From contig NZ_JAKGSC010000004.1 of assembly GCF_022478115.1 (NCBI RefSeq), positions 91,161-155,160 of the forward strand: a stretch of DNA of 64,000 bases, in the 5' to 3' direction. Both the position numbers and the translations under genes were made by a program. This document shows positions 18,249-26,566 of the stretch, one piece after another. Source of the DNA: Tenacibaculum aquimarinum (lineage in GTDB: Bacteria > Bacteroidota > Bacteroidia > Flavobacteriales > Flavobacteriaceae). Each line of letters begins with the position of its first letter. Position 1 is the stretch's first letter. The notes beneath the pieces were generated by a model, which did no database searches, was not told the DNA's origin, and was given only the letters and a program-made list of their open reading frames with translations.

Positions 18249-18911
18249 ATGCAAATAAAAATTGCTAGTAGCTGGAATAATATTTTACAAACTGAGTTTG
18301 AAAAACCATATTTTAAGAAGTTAATTAATTTTTTAAACGATGAATACAGTAGCAGAAGCTGTTTTCCGAAGGAAGAAGATATTTTTGCCGCTTTTAATTC
18401 ATGTTCTTTTGAAAATTTAAAAGTGGTTATTATTGGTCAAGATCCTTATCATGGAGAAAACCAAGCAAACGGATTGTGTTTTTCTGTTCAAGATGGAATT
18501 AAACATCCGCCTTCGTTGGTAAATATTTTTAAAGAAATTGCTACAGATATAGGAAAGGAAATTCCAGTTTCCGGAGATTTATCTTATTGGGCGCAACAAG
18601 GTGTTTTGTTATTAAATGCAACTTTAACGGTTCGTGAAAGTGAAGCGGGAAGCCATCAAAAACATGGTTGGGAAGAGTTTACAGATGCTGTAATTGCTAA
18701 AATTTCTGAAGAAAAAGAAAATGTTGTCTTTTTACTTTGGGGAAAGTTTGCAGAGAAAAAAGGAGTTTCAATTAATACTGATAAACATAGAGTTTTAAAA
18801 GCGCCACATCCATCTCCATTAGGTGCTTGGAGAGGTTGGTTTGGTTCTAAACATTTTTCTAAAACCAATACTTTTTTAAAAAATAGTCATAAAGAAATTA
18901 TACAATGGTAG
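18249..18911 (+). CDS. ung: Uracil-DNA glycosylase, family 1
   Basis: Removes uracil from DNA as the first step of base excision repair. All family 1 motifs are present: GQDPYHGENQANGLCFS with the water-activating Asp65, LLNATLTVR for uracil binding and HPSPLGAWRGWFGSKHFS with catalytic His187 and the minor-groove Leu loop. The 220-residue length is standard. Its ATG is 37 bases from the MutS2-like TTG on the opposite strand, and its 3' end overlaps the converging glycosyltransferase gene by 14 bases. Confidence 0.97.
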   Translation: MQIKIASSWNNILQTEFEKPYFKKLINFLNDEYSSRSCFPKEEDIFAAFNSCSFENLKVVIIGQDPYHGENQANGLCFSVQDGIKHPPSLVNIFKEIATDIGKEIPVSGDLSYWAQQGVLLLNATLTVRESEAGSHQKHGWEEFTDAVIAKISEEKENVVFLLWGKFAEKKGVSINTDKHRVLKAPHPSPLGAWRGWFGSKHFSKTNTFLKNSHKEIIQW

Positions 18912-19914
18912 TTTGAGATACTAAACTGTTATTTATATATGGTAATAATATAGTGTCAAGAATGTCTTCAGTAATATCTGGGTAATTTACCGTTACTTTT
19001 TTGTCAGATTTAATCCACTTAGCTATTTTTAGTAGATTTTTTTTACTAAGCTTTTTAATTACAGGAACTCCAATTTCTTTTAAAGCTAAAGCATTGCATT
19101 GTTGTTCATACTGATTTTTCATTGGAATTACCATTAGCTTTTTTCTCAAGAACAAAGCTTCGGCAGGTGTTTCAAATCCAGCTCCACAAAGAACACCTTC
19201 GCATGTGGTAAGACTATTAATAAAACCTTTTTCGCTTACAGGTTGAATTGTAATGTTGTTTTTAAAATAATTTGTGTCTGTATGTTTGGAAAATATTTGC
19301 CACTCAATGTTTTTAAATTGAGATAAAATTTTAATTATTTTTTTATCATTATATGCAGGTAAATACACGGTGTAATGACCTTTGTTTTTTTTATTTCTAT
19401 ATCTTATTTCTTTTCTTAATATAGGTGTAAATATTGAAGAATTATAGGTTTTAAAATGAAAACCAAATTTTATTTTTGCGGGCGCATAGTATTTTAATAT
19501 GAGTCTTTCGGGTTTTAAAAAACCATATTTTGGTGCATTTTTGTTTGTTACAGCATTTTGGTGGCTTAAAGATATTATTGGAGTATTTTTAATTTTTGAA
19601 GCCCAAGCAGTTATAGGTTCAAAATCATTGATAATTAAATCATAGTCTTTTACTGGTGTTGTTTTAATTTCTCTAATTAACTGTTTAAATTTTAATTGTT
19701 TAAAAGATTTCCAAATGTTTATGCCACCGTTTTTACCAAAAACGAAACTTAAGCCATGATATTTGTATTTAATTTTCCAAGGCAATTCTATTTCACTTTG
19801 GTAACCACTAATTAAAATATCTACTTCTGCACGTTGTTTTAGGTACGGTATAATTTCTAAGGCTCTAACAGTATGTCCATTTCCTGTACCTTGAAGCGCA
19901 TATAAAATTTTCAT
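18898..19914 (-). CDS. Glycosyltransferase family protein (MurG/GT28-like GT-B fold)
   Basis: A 338-residue soluble protein with the two-lobed GT-B pattern: N-terminal lobe MKILYALQGTGNGHTVRALE with the Gly-rich loop, and a C-terminal nucleotide-sugar lobe with CEGVLCGAGFETPAEALF and QYEQQCNALALKEIGVP. This resembles the GT28/MurG group and the uncharacterised glycosyltransferases that pair with an LpxH-like phosphoesterase. The start codon is 3 bases after the stop of that phosphoesterase, so the two act in one operon, plausibly on an envelope glycolipid. The actual sugar and acceptor are unknown. Confidence 0.8.
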   Translation of the reverse strand: MKILYALQGTGNGHTVRALEIIPYLKQRAEVDILISGYQSEIELPWKIKYKYHGLSFVFGKNGGINIWKSFKQLKFKQLIREIKTTPVKDYDLIINDFEPITAWASKIKNTPIISLSHQNAVTNKNAPKYGFLKPERLILKYYAPAKIKFGFHFKTYNSSIFTPILRKEIRYRNKKNKGHYTVYLPAYNDKKIIKILSQFKNIEWQIFSKHTDTNYFKNNITIQPVSEKGFINSLTTCEGVLCGAGFETPAEALFLRKKLMVIPMKNQYEQQCNALALKEIGVPVIKKLSKKNLLKIAKWIKSDKKVTVNYPDITEDILDTILLPYINNSLVSQTTIV

Positions 19915-19917
19915 TTC

Positions 19918-20781
19918 TTATTTGTTTTTTAAATTGAATTCAACTAAAAGTTCCTCAAACAACACGTTGCTATTACTTTCTGCAGAAATAGTTTCTAGGT
20001 CTTTATCATCAATATTTAAATGTGCGTTTTTTGCTATGTTGTCTTTTTCATATTCATATAAAGACCATTTTTTATTATCATATTCTAATGCAGTTAAGTT
20101 TTCTACCCAATCTCCAGAATTCAAGTAAGTAACTTCTCCTTTAGAGGTGTTTATTTTTTTGATTTCTGGTTGATGAATGTGTCCGCAAACCACATAGTCA
20201 TATTTATTGTTTATTGCAATTTCAGCAGCTGTTACTTCAAAATCATTAATAAACTTTATGGCGCCTTTTACGCTGTTCTTAATTTTTTTTGAAAACGAAA
20301 ACTTACTAAAACCAAGTGTTTGGCTAATAAAATTTACGAATGTGTTTATTAATATTAAAATATCATAACCGACACCACCAAGTTTAGCTAACCATTTTGA
20401 GTTTTTCATTGTAACATCAAAAACATCTCCATGAAAAATCCATACTTTTTTATTATCTAAGTTCAGTACTATTTTATTTACAATCTCAAAAGAACCTAGA
20501 CGAAAACCTTTAAACTTACGTAACATTTCATCATGATTTCCTGTTACATAGTAAATTTTTGTTCCGTTGGTAAGTAGAGAAGTAAGGTGTTTTATTACTT
20601 TCATGTGGCTTTTAGGAAAGTAACGCTTGTTAAACTGCCAAATGTCTATTATATCGCCATTTAAAACCAAAGTTTTGGGGTTAATAGATTTTAAATAGTT
20701 TAGTAGTTCCGTAGCGCTACAGCCAAAAGTTCCTAGATGGACATCGGAAATAACAACAACATCTAATTTACGTTTTTTCAT
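19918..20781 (-). CDS. UDP-2,3-diacylglucosamine diphosphatase-like metallophosphoesterase
   Basis: Calcineurin-fold phosphoesterase of 287 residues related to LpxH, which splits UDP-2,3-diacylglucosamine in lipid A synthesis. The metal motifs appear in order: ISDVHLG near 12, LNGDIIDIW near 41, TGNHDEM near 80, IFHGDVFD near 113 and CGHIHQPE near 198. A C-terminal extension (about 245-287) is acidic. Because Bacteroidota carry several LpxH-like proteins, this one may act on another pyrophosphate, so no symbol is given. It is first in the two-gene operon with the glycosyltransferase. Confidence 0.85.
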   Translation of the reverse strand: MKKRKLDVVVISDVHLGTFGCSATELLNYLKSINPKTLVLNGDIIDIWQFNKRYFPKSHMKVIKHLTSLLTNGTKIYYVTGNHDEMLRKFKGFRLGSFEIVNKIVLNLDNKKVWIFHGDVFDVTMKNSKWLAKLGGVGYDILILINTFVNFISQTLGFSKFSFSKKIKNSVKGAIKFINDFEVTAAEIAINNKYDYVVCGHIHQPEIKKINTSKGEVTYLNSGDWVENLTALEYDNKKWSLYEYEKDNIAKNAHLNIDDKDLETISAESNSNVLFEELLVEFNLKNK

Positions 20782-20835
20782 TTTTAAACTTTTTAAAGTT
20801 TTAAAAGGTTTAATTATAGTTAGTTATAATTTAAT

Positions 20836-20843
20836 CAAATGTA
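20836..20843 (-). promoter_or_regulatory. -7 box before the LpxH-like gene
   Basis: TACATTTG on the minus strand fits TAnnTTTG exactly and lies 54 bases above the ATG at 20781. No convincing -33 TTTG was found at 17-23 bases. Confidence 0.5.
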
Positions 20844-20932
20844 AATATGTAATGTGTTCTTAAGTGAAAGTGAAAATAAAGAAATAGTAACCAAATGTTT
20901 AACTATTTGCAAATTCTATGTTATTAAAATGA

Positions 20933-20959
20933 AAAAATCCGCCTTTTAAGCGGATTTTT
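20933..20959 (-). terminator. Terminator after the 52-residue lipoprotein gene
   Basis: Arms AAAAATCCGC (20933-20942) and GCGGATTTTT (20950-20959) with a 7-base loop. It lies 28 bases past the stop of the small lipoprotein gene and has U tracts in both directions. Confidence 0.85.
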
Positions 20960-20987
20960 ATTGAATTTGAATAGAGAACTATCAATG

Positions 20988-21146
20988 TTAATTAACTGAT
21001 GCTTCTGCAACAATTATATCTTGTTGATAGTTAACTTGTTTAGTTTGCTTAGTTTTTGAAGCTAAACCACAAGGTTTAGAACTTCCGCAAGATGAAAATC
21101 CTAACATACCGATTACACAAATTGCTATAAATATAATTTTCTTCAT
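20988..21146 (-). CDS. Small lipoprotein, 52 residues
   Basis: A short reading frame with a textbook lipoprotein signal: MKKIIFIAICVIGMLGFSSC, cleavage before Cys20, followed by a short Lys/Gln-rich tail ending VAEASVN. It has its own TACTTTTG box at 21173-21166 and a strong terminator just below it, so it is a complete transcription unit. The mature part is only 33 residues with a second Cys at position 26. Small lipoproteins of this kind are common in Flavobacteriaceae but have no known function. It does not resemble the E. coli Lpp coiled coil. Confidence 0.75.
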   Translation of the reverse strand: MKKIIFIAICVIGMLGFSSCGSSKPCGLASKTKQTKQVNYQQDIIVAEASVN

Positions 21147-21164
21147 TTCTTTAATTTTGAAAGG

Positions 21165-22025
21165 TCAAAAGTACATATTTTTTATGAACTCGCTAGATTT
21201 TTTCTTCTCGTCTATAACGCCAAAGTGTATCATTTTATTTTGAATGCGGCCAATTAAATTTTTACTCATCGGTTTTCCGTCATTCCATTCAGTAATTGAA
21301 AGCCATTTTTGAATGTCAACTAGTTGTTGTTCATAACGTTTAGCTAATGTTTTATCAATATTTTCTATTTTTTTAAAGTCTGTAGCACAGTTGTTTATAA
21401 TATCTAAAACAGCTTTTACTTCTTCAAAATTATTTTCTAAAACTTCATTTCTTACAGCAACAACAAAACAAGACCAAGGTGTTGGGCAATCTCCTAAACG
21501 TCTAAACGTTCCGTTATCTACTAATGGTTTTGTGGTAAAATGTTCCCACATAAAATAGTCCGCTTCGCCGTTTGTAAGCGCATCAATTCCGCCCTGTAAG
21601 TTGCCAACTACTTTAAATTTAAGCTTGTCAATATCCCAACCATTGTTGTGCGCATTTACAATTGCCATTAAATGAGAACCAGATCCAAAACGGCTAATTG
21701 CTACAGTTGCATGTTCTAAATCAGATATTTTTTTAAATTTAGATTTATCGCCAACATGAATTCCCCATATTAATGGAGATTTTATGTAGGTTTGGGTAAT
21801 TTTTGAAGGATTTCCATTTGCAATATCCTTAATAATTCCTTCTGTTAAAACAATGGCAATGTCAACTTCTCCAGAGCGTAATGCTTTACACATTTGTCCG
21901 GTTCCTCCGTGATAATCTGTCCAGCGAAGATTGATCCCTTTTTTGGTGTATTCTTTATTTTTTAGGGTAATGTACCAAGGATAATTAAAGTGCTCAGGTA
22001 CACCACCAACTTTTAAGTTTACCAT
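21165..22025 (-). CDS. Substrate-binding domain protein (PBP2 fold, NMT1/SsuA-like), cytoplasmic form
   Basis: A 286-residue type 2 periplasmic-binding-protein fold like those of nitrate, sulfonate or thiamine-precursor ABC importers. Motifs seen are VGGVPEHFNYPWYITLKN, DYHGGTGQMCKALRSGEVDI and a central ISRFGSGSHLMAIV ligand loop. It has no signal peptide and no ABC partners nearby, which is unusual for a transporter component. ATG 22025 is chosen over TTG 22034; the latter would overlap the phosphorylase stop. It is third in an operon with a nucleoside phosphorylase and a DUF1835 protein, hinting at a role in sensing or enzymology of a small molecule, but this is inference. Confidence 0.78.
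   Translation of the reverse strand: MVNLKVGGVPEHFNYPWYITLKNKEYTKKGINLRWTDYHGGTGQMCKALRSGEVDIAIVLTEGIIKDIANGNPSKITQTYIKSPLIWGIHVGDKSKFKKISDLEHATVAISRFGSGSHLMAIVNAHNNGWDIDKLKFKVVGNLQGGIDALTNGEADYFMWEHFTTKPLVDNGTFRRLGDCPTPWSCFVVAVRNEVLENNFEEVKAVLDIINNCATDFKKIENIDKTLAKRYEQQLVDIQKWLSITEWNDGKPMSKNLIGRIQNKMIHFGVIDEKKKSSEFIKNMYF
21166..21173 (-). promoter_or_regulatory. -7 box of the small lipoprotein gene
   Basis: TACTTTTG on the minus strand, exact TAnnTTTG match, 20 bases above the ATG at 21146. It overlaps the stop codon of the upstream binding-protein gene. Confidence 0.6.
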
Positions 22026-22026
22026 T

Positions 22027-22896
22027 TTACTCAACTAATTTGTCTAACGTGTATTTTATTAATTTTGCTACTACTTTACCTGGGTTTTCGCTAAAAGTTC
22101 CATTAGCTCTGTTGGCAATAATAGCATTCATTGAAACTGCATTATGTCCAAGTAATTTAGATAAACCATAAATGGCAGAAGTTTCCATTTCTAAGTTTGT
22201 AATTCTATTACTGTTAAAGTTAAAAGAATCAATTTTACTGTTTAAGTTGGCGTCTTGAAGTGGTAATCTTAAGACTCTTCCTTGTGGTCCGTAAAATCCT
22301 CCAGCTGTTGCTGTTATTCCTTTAAAAGTAATTTCTGAAGCTATTTTTTCAGCTAATTTTTCACCGTTAGCAATAACAAGTGGTTCGCATTTTTTTGAAG
22401 ACCAGTTTGTATGTTTTATAAAAGCTTGTTCCATTTCTGGATGCGCAATTTCTTCAACTTGATAGGAGTGAAGCATACCATTTATGTCTAAAGCATGAGA
22501 GCTTAATAAGAAACTATCTACAGGAATATCTGTTTGTAAAGAACCAGAAGTACCAATACGTACAATATTTAAAGCTGTGTGTTTTTCTTTAATTTGACGT
22601 GTTTCTAGGTTTATATTTACTAACGCATCTAATTCATTAAGTACAATGTCTATATTATCTGGACCAATTCCGGTAGATATTACTGATAAACGTTTGCCTT
22701 TATAAGTTCCTGTGGTTGTTTTAAACTCTCTTTTTTGAGTTGTAAAATCTATTGAATCAAAATGAGCAGTAACTTTATCTACTCTGTCTTGATCTCCAAC
22801 AAAAATAATGTCTGTTGAAATGTCTTCTGGAAGAAGGTTTAAATGATAAATACTTCCGTTAGGATTAAGTATTAATTCAGAATGTTTAATATTCAT
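22027..22896 (-). CDS. Nucleoside phosphorylase (PNP/UDP phosphorylase family)
   Basis: Cytosolic phosphorylase that splits nucleosides into base and ribose 1-phosphate. The 289 residues contain FVGDQDRVDKVTAHF (phosphate loop), VISTGIGPDNIDIVLNELDA, NIVRIGTSGSLQ and NLEMETSAIYGLSKLLGH, the ribose-binding Met-Glu signature. Whether uridine or purine nucleosides are used cannot be told from sequence. Its stop is one base away from the ATG of the binding-protein gene and its start overlaps the DUF1835 stop by one base, so the three genes are tightly coupled. Confidence 0.9.
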   Translation of the reverse strand: MNIKHSELILNPNGSIYHLNLLPEDISTDIIFVGDQDRVDKVTAHFDSIDFTTQKREFKTTTGTYKGKRLSVISTGIGPDNIDIVLNELDALVNINLETRQIKEKHTALNIVRIGTSGSLQTDIPVDSFLLSSHALDINGMLHSYQVEEIAHPEMEQAFIKHTNWSSKKCEPLVIANGEKLAEKIASEITFKGITATAGGFYGPQGRVLRLPLQDANLNSKIDSFNFNSNRITNLEMETSAIYGLSKLLGHNAVSMNAIIANRANGTFSENPGKVVAKLIKYTLDKLVE

Positions 22897-23840
22897 TAAG
22901 AGGTAATTTTCAGCAACTTACCTGTATTGTTTGTTTGCAGGAAGTTGTATTTTTTTGAACCACCAAGATACGAAAAATCTGAACGAATATGAGCGTAAAA
23001 ATTCATTTGATTAAATAACACTTTTCTACCCATTTTACTAAGTTTTACAGGGTTAAATGAAGTGAAAAGCCTTTTCATTTCGTTTAAGTTATTATTGTAC
23101 TGTATATCTCCAAAACCGTAATTTTCTTGATTTTTCAATAAATTTTGAATAAGCTCTTCTTTGCTTGAAAATTCATTTTGTTTTACGGTTTGTAATATTG
23201 AGTTTTCAATAATATTTAAGCCATTTTCAATAGAAGGAAAACGTAATAAGTGTGCTTTTATAGCATCTGCTAAATAAGAAAATGGAGACATTGGATTGAA
23301 TTGATGCACTGTTTCTAAGCGCAATGGACTGTCAGAACAATATAATTGCCAAATATAATCGGCATATTCAATATCATCTTGTGTTAGAGTTGCTCTATTT
23401 TTAAAATGTAGTTGTATTTGCTCTTCATTTAATTGAGGTAAATTATACATTTTGTTTGTATTGTCTAACTTTCCGCTAGTTACTAAAGATATCTTGTAAC
23501 CTTGCCTGTGTTTTTTTAACCAGCTAATTACTGCAAGCATGTTTACTTGACAAAATAAGTCAGATTCAAACCACAACACAATTTCGTCTTGTTGTTTGTG
23601 TTTACAGAGGTTTCTGTATTCCTTTAGCGTATAATCTATAAATTTTTTCTTACTTATTTTGTAAGACGATTTTAAAAAATCGAAACGTGTTTTCCAAAAG
23701 GTTTCACTACCTACATCTGTTAATGTTTGTCCTTCACATAGCATTTCTCGCCATGTAATATAATTGCCATTAAAATTTAAATTTTGAAGATGTTTTGTGG
23801 TGTAATCACCATTTGTAATGTGTAAAAAATGGGGTTTCAT
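22896..23840 (-). CDS. DUF1835 domain-containing protein
   Basis: A 314-residue soluble protein with the DUF1835 opening HFLHITNGDYTTKHL, then WREMLCEGQTL and VLWFESDLFCQVNMLAVISWL, the conserved Asp-rich stretch of the family. The C-terminal third is a helical region like the companion domain often found after DUF1835. The family has no proven activity. It leads the operon with the nucleoside phosphorylase and binding-fold protein, which hints at nucleotide or cofactor handling. Confidence 0.85.
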   Translation of the reverse strand: MKPHFLHITNGDYTTKHLQNLNFNGNYITWREMLCEGQTLTDVGSETFWKTRFDFLKSSYKISKKKFIDYTLKEYRNLCKHKQQDEIVLWFESDLFCQVNMLAVISWLKKHRQGYKISLVTSGKLDNTNKMYNLPQLNEEQIQLHFKNRATLTQDDIEYADYIWQLYCSDSPLRLETVHQFNPMSPFSYLADAIKAHLLRFPSIENGLNIIENSILQTVKQNEFSSKEELIQNLLKNQENYGFGDIQYNNNLNEMKRLFTSFNPVKLSKMGRKVLFNQMNFYAHIRSDFSYLGGSKKYNFLQTNNTGKLLKITS

Positions 23841-23968
23841 TATGTGAAAGAATTATTAATTCTGTAGTCAAATAACGTAAAAATAATTATGATATTATAA
23901 AAATAAAATAATTTTTATGAATATCTTATTAAAGAGACTGAAGTATTGTGGTATGTGTAAAAGATAAT

Positions 23969-24292
23969 TTATCCACCCACACGTTTTACCTTAAAACCTT
24001 TATCTTTTAAAAGCTGCATAATTTGTGTTCGATAATCTCCTTGAATAATTATTTTTTCATCTTTAAAACTTCCGCCAACGCTTAGCATTTTTTTAATCTC
24101 TTTGGCTAGTTTTTTAAAGTCTTGGGTTGCACCATTATATCCTTCTAAAATAGTAATGGGTTTTCCTTTTCTTTTTTCGTATTTACAAATAATAGGTTCG
24201 TCTTGAAGCCAAATGTCAGATTTCTCTTTTATAGGTTCTGCACTTTCTTCGTGCTCTGGAAACAAGTTTTTAAGTTGATCTTTTAAATCCAT
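23969..24292 (-). CDS. SUI1/eIF1-like translation factor (YciH family)
   Basis: A 107-residue protein with an acidic N-terminal tail and a C-terminal SUI1 fold (about 30-107): the conserved stretch KRKGKPITILEGYNG, KKMLSVGGSFKDEKIIIQGD and the end VKRVGG. Eukaryotic eIF1 controls start-codon choice; bacterial YciH proteins can inhibit or tune initiation under stress, although their role is less settled. It is flanked upstream by an AT-rich inverted repeat at 24303-24360 that could act as its leader or as a terminator of the gene before it. Confidence 0.92.
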   Translation of the reverse strand: MDLKDQLKNLFPEHEESAEPIKEKSDIWLQDEPIICKYEKRKGKPITILEGYNGATQDFKKLAKEIKKMLSVGGSFKDEKIIIQGDYRTQIMQLLKDKGFKVKRVGG

Positions 24293-24302
24293 ATTTGTGA
24301 AT

Positions 24303-24360
24303 TATCAATTACTAATAAACAATTATCACTTACTAATAAATGATAATTGTTTATTGATAA
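24303..24360. repeat. AT-rich inverted and direct repeats between oxygenase and SUI1 genes
   Basis: AATAAACAATTATCA at 24314-24328 pairs perfectly over 15 bases with 24341-24355 around a 12-base loop. TTACTAATAAA also occurs twice, at 24309-24319 and 24330-24340, exactly 21 bases apart, and TTATCAAT at 24303 pairs with ATTGATAA at 24353. It is not a GC-rich terminator. Confidence 0.8.
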
Positions 24361-24365
24361 ATGTA

Positions 24366-25313
24366 TTATTTTTTAAGTCCAAGTTCTCTTAAACGTTCGT
24401 CTAAAAATTGCCCAGCTGTAATATCATCAAACTTTTTAGGGTTTTCTGCATCAATACAATTTTCTAAAACATCTAATTTCATGTCTGAAACTGGGTGCAT
24501 AAAAAACGGAATTGAATAACGTGATGTTCCCCACATTTCTTTAGGTGGATTTACAACTCTATGAATGGTTGATTTTAATTTGTTGTTACTGTGACGAGAT
24601 AACATATCTCCAACATTAATCATTAATTCGTCTGGTTCTGCCATTGCATCAATCCAGTCTCCATTATGGTTTTGCACTTGTAAACCTTTACCTTGTGCAC
24701 CCATTAAAAGTGTTATTAAATTAATGTCTCCGTGTGCTGCAGCTCTTTCAGCTCCTTTTGGTTCAGTTTGTATTGGAGGATAATGTATTGGCCTTAGAAT
24801 ACTATTTCCATCTTTAATATAGTTGTCAAAATAAGTTTCTTCTAAACCTAAATGTAACGCAAGTGAACGTAAAACGTATTTTGCAGTTTTTTCTAACATT
24901 TTATAGGTTTGTTTACCTACTTCGTTAAACTTAGGTAATTCTTTTACAGCTACGTTGTCTGGATATTCTTTTGCGTATTTAGAAGCAGCTTCTACATACT
25001 GACCAAAATGCCAAAATTCTTTTAAATCTCCTTCTTTTTTTCCTTTTGCAGATTCTTTTCCAAAGGAAACATAGCCTCTTTGTCCGCCAATTCCTGGAAT
25101 TTCGTAGCTTTCTTTTACATCAACGGGCAAGTCGAAAAAGTTTTTAATTTCTGTATATAAATCATCAACGAGCTTGTCGTCTAAGAAGTGTCCTTTTAAG
25201 GCTACAAAGCCAATGTTTTCGTAGGCATGTCCAATTTCATCTATAAACTTTTGTTTGCGAGTTGCATCGTTAGATAAAAAGTCTGCTAAATTTACGCTAG
25301 GTATTTTATTCAT
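24366..25313 (-). CDS. Isopenicillin N synthase-like 2-oxoglutarate/Fe(II) oxygenase
   Basis: Cytosolic non-haem iron oxygenase of 315 residues. The N-terminal DIOX_N-like region has IGFVALKGHFLDDKLVDDLY and GQRGYVSFGKESAKG. The iron site is AAHGDINLITLLMG (His and Asp) plus LKSTIHRVVNPP (His), and SRYSIPFFMHP supplies the Arg-x-Ser that binds the cosubstrate. Such proteins are widespread in Flavobacteriaceae with no assigned substrate; an antibiotic-synthesis role is not implied. It stands alone between RNA-related genes. Confidence 0.92.
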   Translation of the reverse strand: MNKIPSVNLADFLSNDATRKQKFIDEIGHAYENIGFVALKGHFLDDKLVDDLYTEIKNFFDLPVDVKESYEIPGIGGQRGYVSFGKESAKGKKEGDLKEFWHFGQYVEAASKYAKEYPDNVAVKELPKFNEVGKQTYKMLEKTAKYVLRSLALHLGLEETYFDNYIKDGNSILRPIHYPPIQTEPKGAERAAAHGDINLITLLMGAQGKGLQVQNHNGDWIDAMAEPDELMINVGDMLSRHSNNKLKSTIHRVVNPPKEMWGTSRYSIPFFMHPVSDMKLDVLENCIDAENPKKFDDITAGQFLDERLRELGLKK

Positions 25314-25374
25314 TGTTAATAAATTTGTTTTAAACGTGGGATAAATTTACTAAAAACAGTAAAACCACCGACAA

Positions 25375-26073
25375 TTACTTATTAACAAACGGAATTAAAT
25401 AAGAAATAGTGTAGTTAAATCCAAAACCAACATTATTTGCATACACTCTGTTAAAACCAGGAGCAAAGAGTGTTTTAAAGTTTTCTGGGTCGTCTATACT
25501 AATACCTACTTTGTAAGAAAAACTGAATCCAATAAACAGATTTTTAAGTGTTTCTGCTTTTAAACCTAATTGTAATTCCGCCCAATGTGCCGTTAAACCA
25601 GTATCTGTAAAAGGTGTATCTATTTGGTTTGCTGTAAAATAAGTGTTTCCCGTATTTGGAGTATAACTATTAACTGTATTATCAAAAATGCTAAAACCAT
25701 AACGGAAGCCAACAAAAATCTCATTATTCATGTCTAACCAATTTTCATAAGCATTGTAATTTGCGCCTAATCTAATATAGCTCCCTTTTGCGGTAGAATT
25801 TGTGAAATCTTCAATTGTGTTTTCTTCTTCGTAACCTAATTCTGCTGCCGCATACCAATTTTTAGTAATTCTATAATCACCCGTTATTTCAAATCCACTG
25901 TAAGAATCATCTAACATAGATTTAATTGGTTTACTAATATCTAAACCAAGTCTAAGTCCGTAGCCAGTTTTATAGGTTACTGAATCTTTTTTTACGTCGG
26001 ATTTTTCTTTTTCTTGAGAAAATCCATCAACTGAAATAATAATCAATAAAATGCTAATGAAATACTTGTACAT
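25375..26073 (-). CDS. DUF6048-like outer-membrane beta-barrel protein
   Basis: A 232-residue exported protein with a signal peptide (MYKYFISILLIIISVDGFSQ) and a run of amphipathic strands ending in the terminal tract NVGFGFNYTISYLIPFVNK, the layout of a small outer-membrane barrel. It is next to a DUF6452-like gene and rlmD, a context in which I recall the DUF6048 family, so that name is offered with moderate confidence. The start overlaps the last 20 bases of the DUF6452-like gene, so the pair is translationally linked. Function unknown. Confidence 0.7.
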   Translation of the reverse strand: MYKYFISILLIIISVDGFSQEKEKSDVKKDSVTYKTGYGLRLGLDISKPIKSMLDDSYSGFEITGDYRITKNWYAAAELGYEEENTIEDFTNSTAKGSYIRLGANYNAYENWLDMNNEIFVGFRYGFSIFDNTVNSYTPNTGNTYFTANQIDTPFTDTGLTAHWAELQLGLKAETLKNLFIGFSFSYKVGISIDDPENFKTLFAPGFNRVYANNVGFGFNYTISYLIPFVNK

Positions 26074-26518
26074 GCGCTGTGTCTTGATTTGTTATTGATG
26101 GAATTGTGGTTGGAGTTAGTGAAGAAATCCAACTATTTGATGGTGAATCTATACTTAAAGAAACATCTTTGTAAGTAAAACGATAACCACAAGAACGAGA
26201 CGTAAATTCCTCTTCAGGAGTATAAGTTATTGTTAATTTATTTAGTAGTAAAGTTCCTTGAGATAGATTATAAACTGTTTCTGATGTTAACGGATTTAAC
26301 GGAATTGCAATAGAATCTACAGCTTCATTTAAGTAAAGACTATCTTTTCCTTCTGCCCAAATATACAATGAGTCAGTTGCTTTTATTGTTGTTGTACTTG
26401 TTGCATCGTAAAAACGTAACACTAAATTTGGTGTTGTTGGTTCTACACAAATATCATCTATTTCACAAGCGGAAATTAAGGATACTGTAGCAATTAAAAA
26501 GATAATATATTTTTTCAT
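26054..26518 (-). CDS. DUF6452-like lipoprotein
   Basis: A 154-residue predicted lipoprotein: signal MKKYIIFLIATVSLISAC with the acylated Cys18, followed by DDICVEPTTPNLVLRFYD and a beta-rich body with two further cysteines (Cys22 and one in SRSCGYRF) that may form a disulfide. The motif TPNLVLRFYD and adjacency to rlmD and the DUF6048-like barrel fit DUF6452. Lipid anchor plus barrel partner suggest a joint envelope role, which is inference. It starts 48 bases after the rlmD stop. Confidence 0.72.
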   Translation of the reverse strand: MKKYIIFLIATVSLISACEIDDICVEPTTPNLVLRFYDATSTTTIKATDSLYIWAEGKDSLYLNEAVDSIAIPLNPLTSETVYNLSQGTLLLNKLTITYTPEEEFTSRSCGYRFTYKDVSLSIDSPSNSWISSLTPTTIPSITNQDTAHVQVFH

Positions 26519-26566
26519 TTTAAATATTTCTAAGTCAAATGTAAGTAATTTTTCTTGCTGAATATG

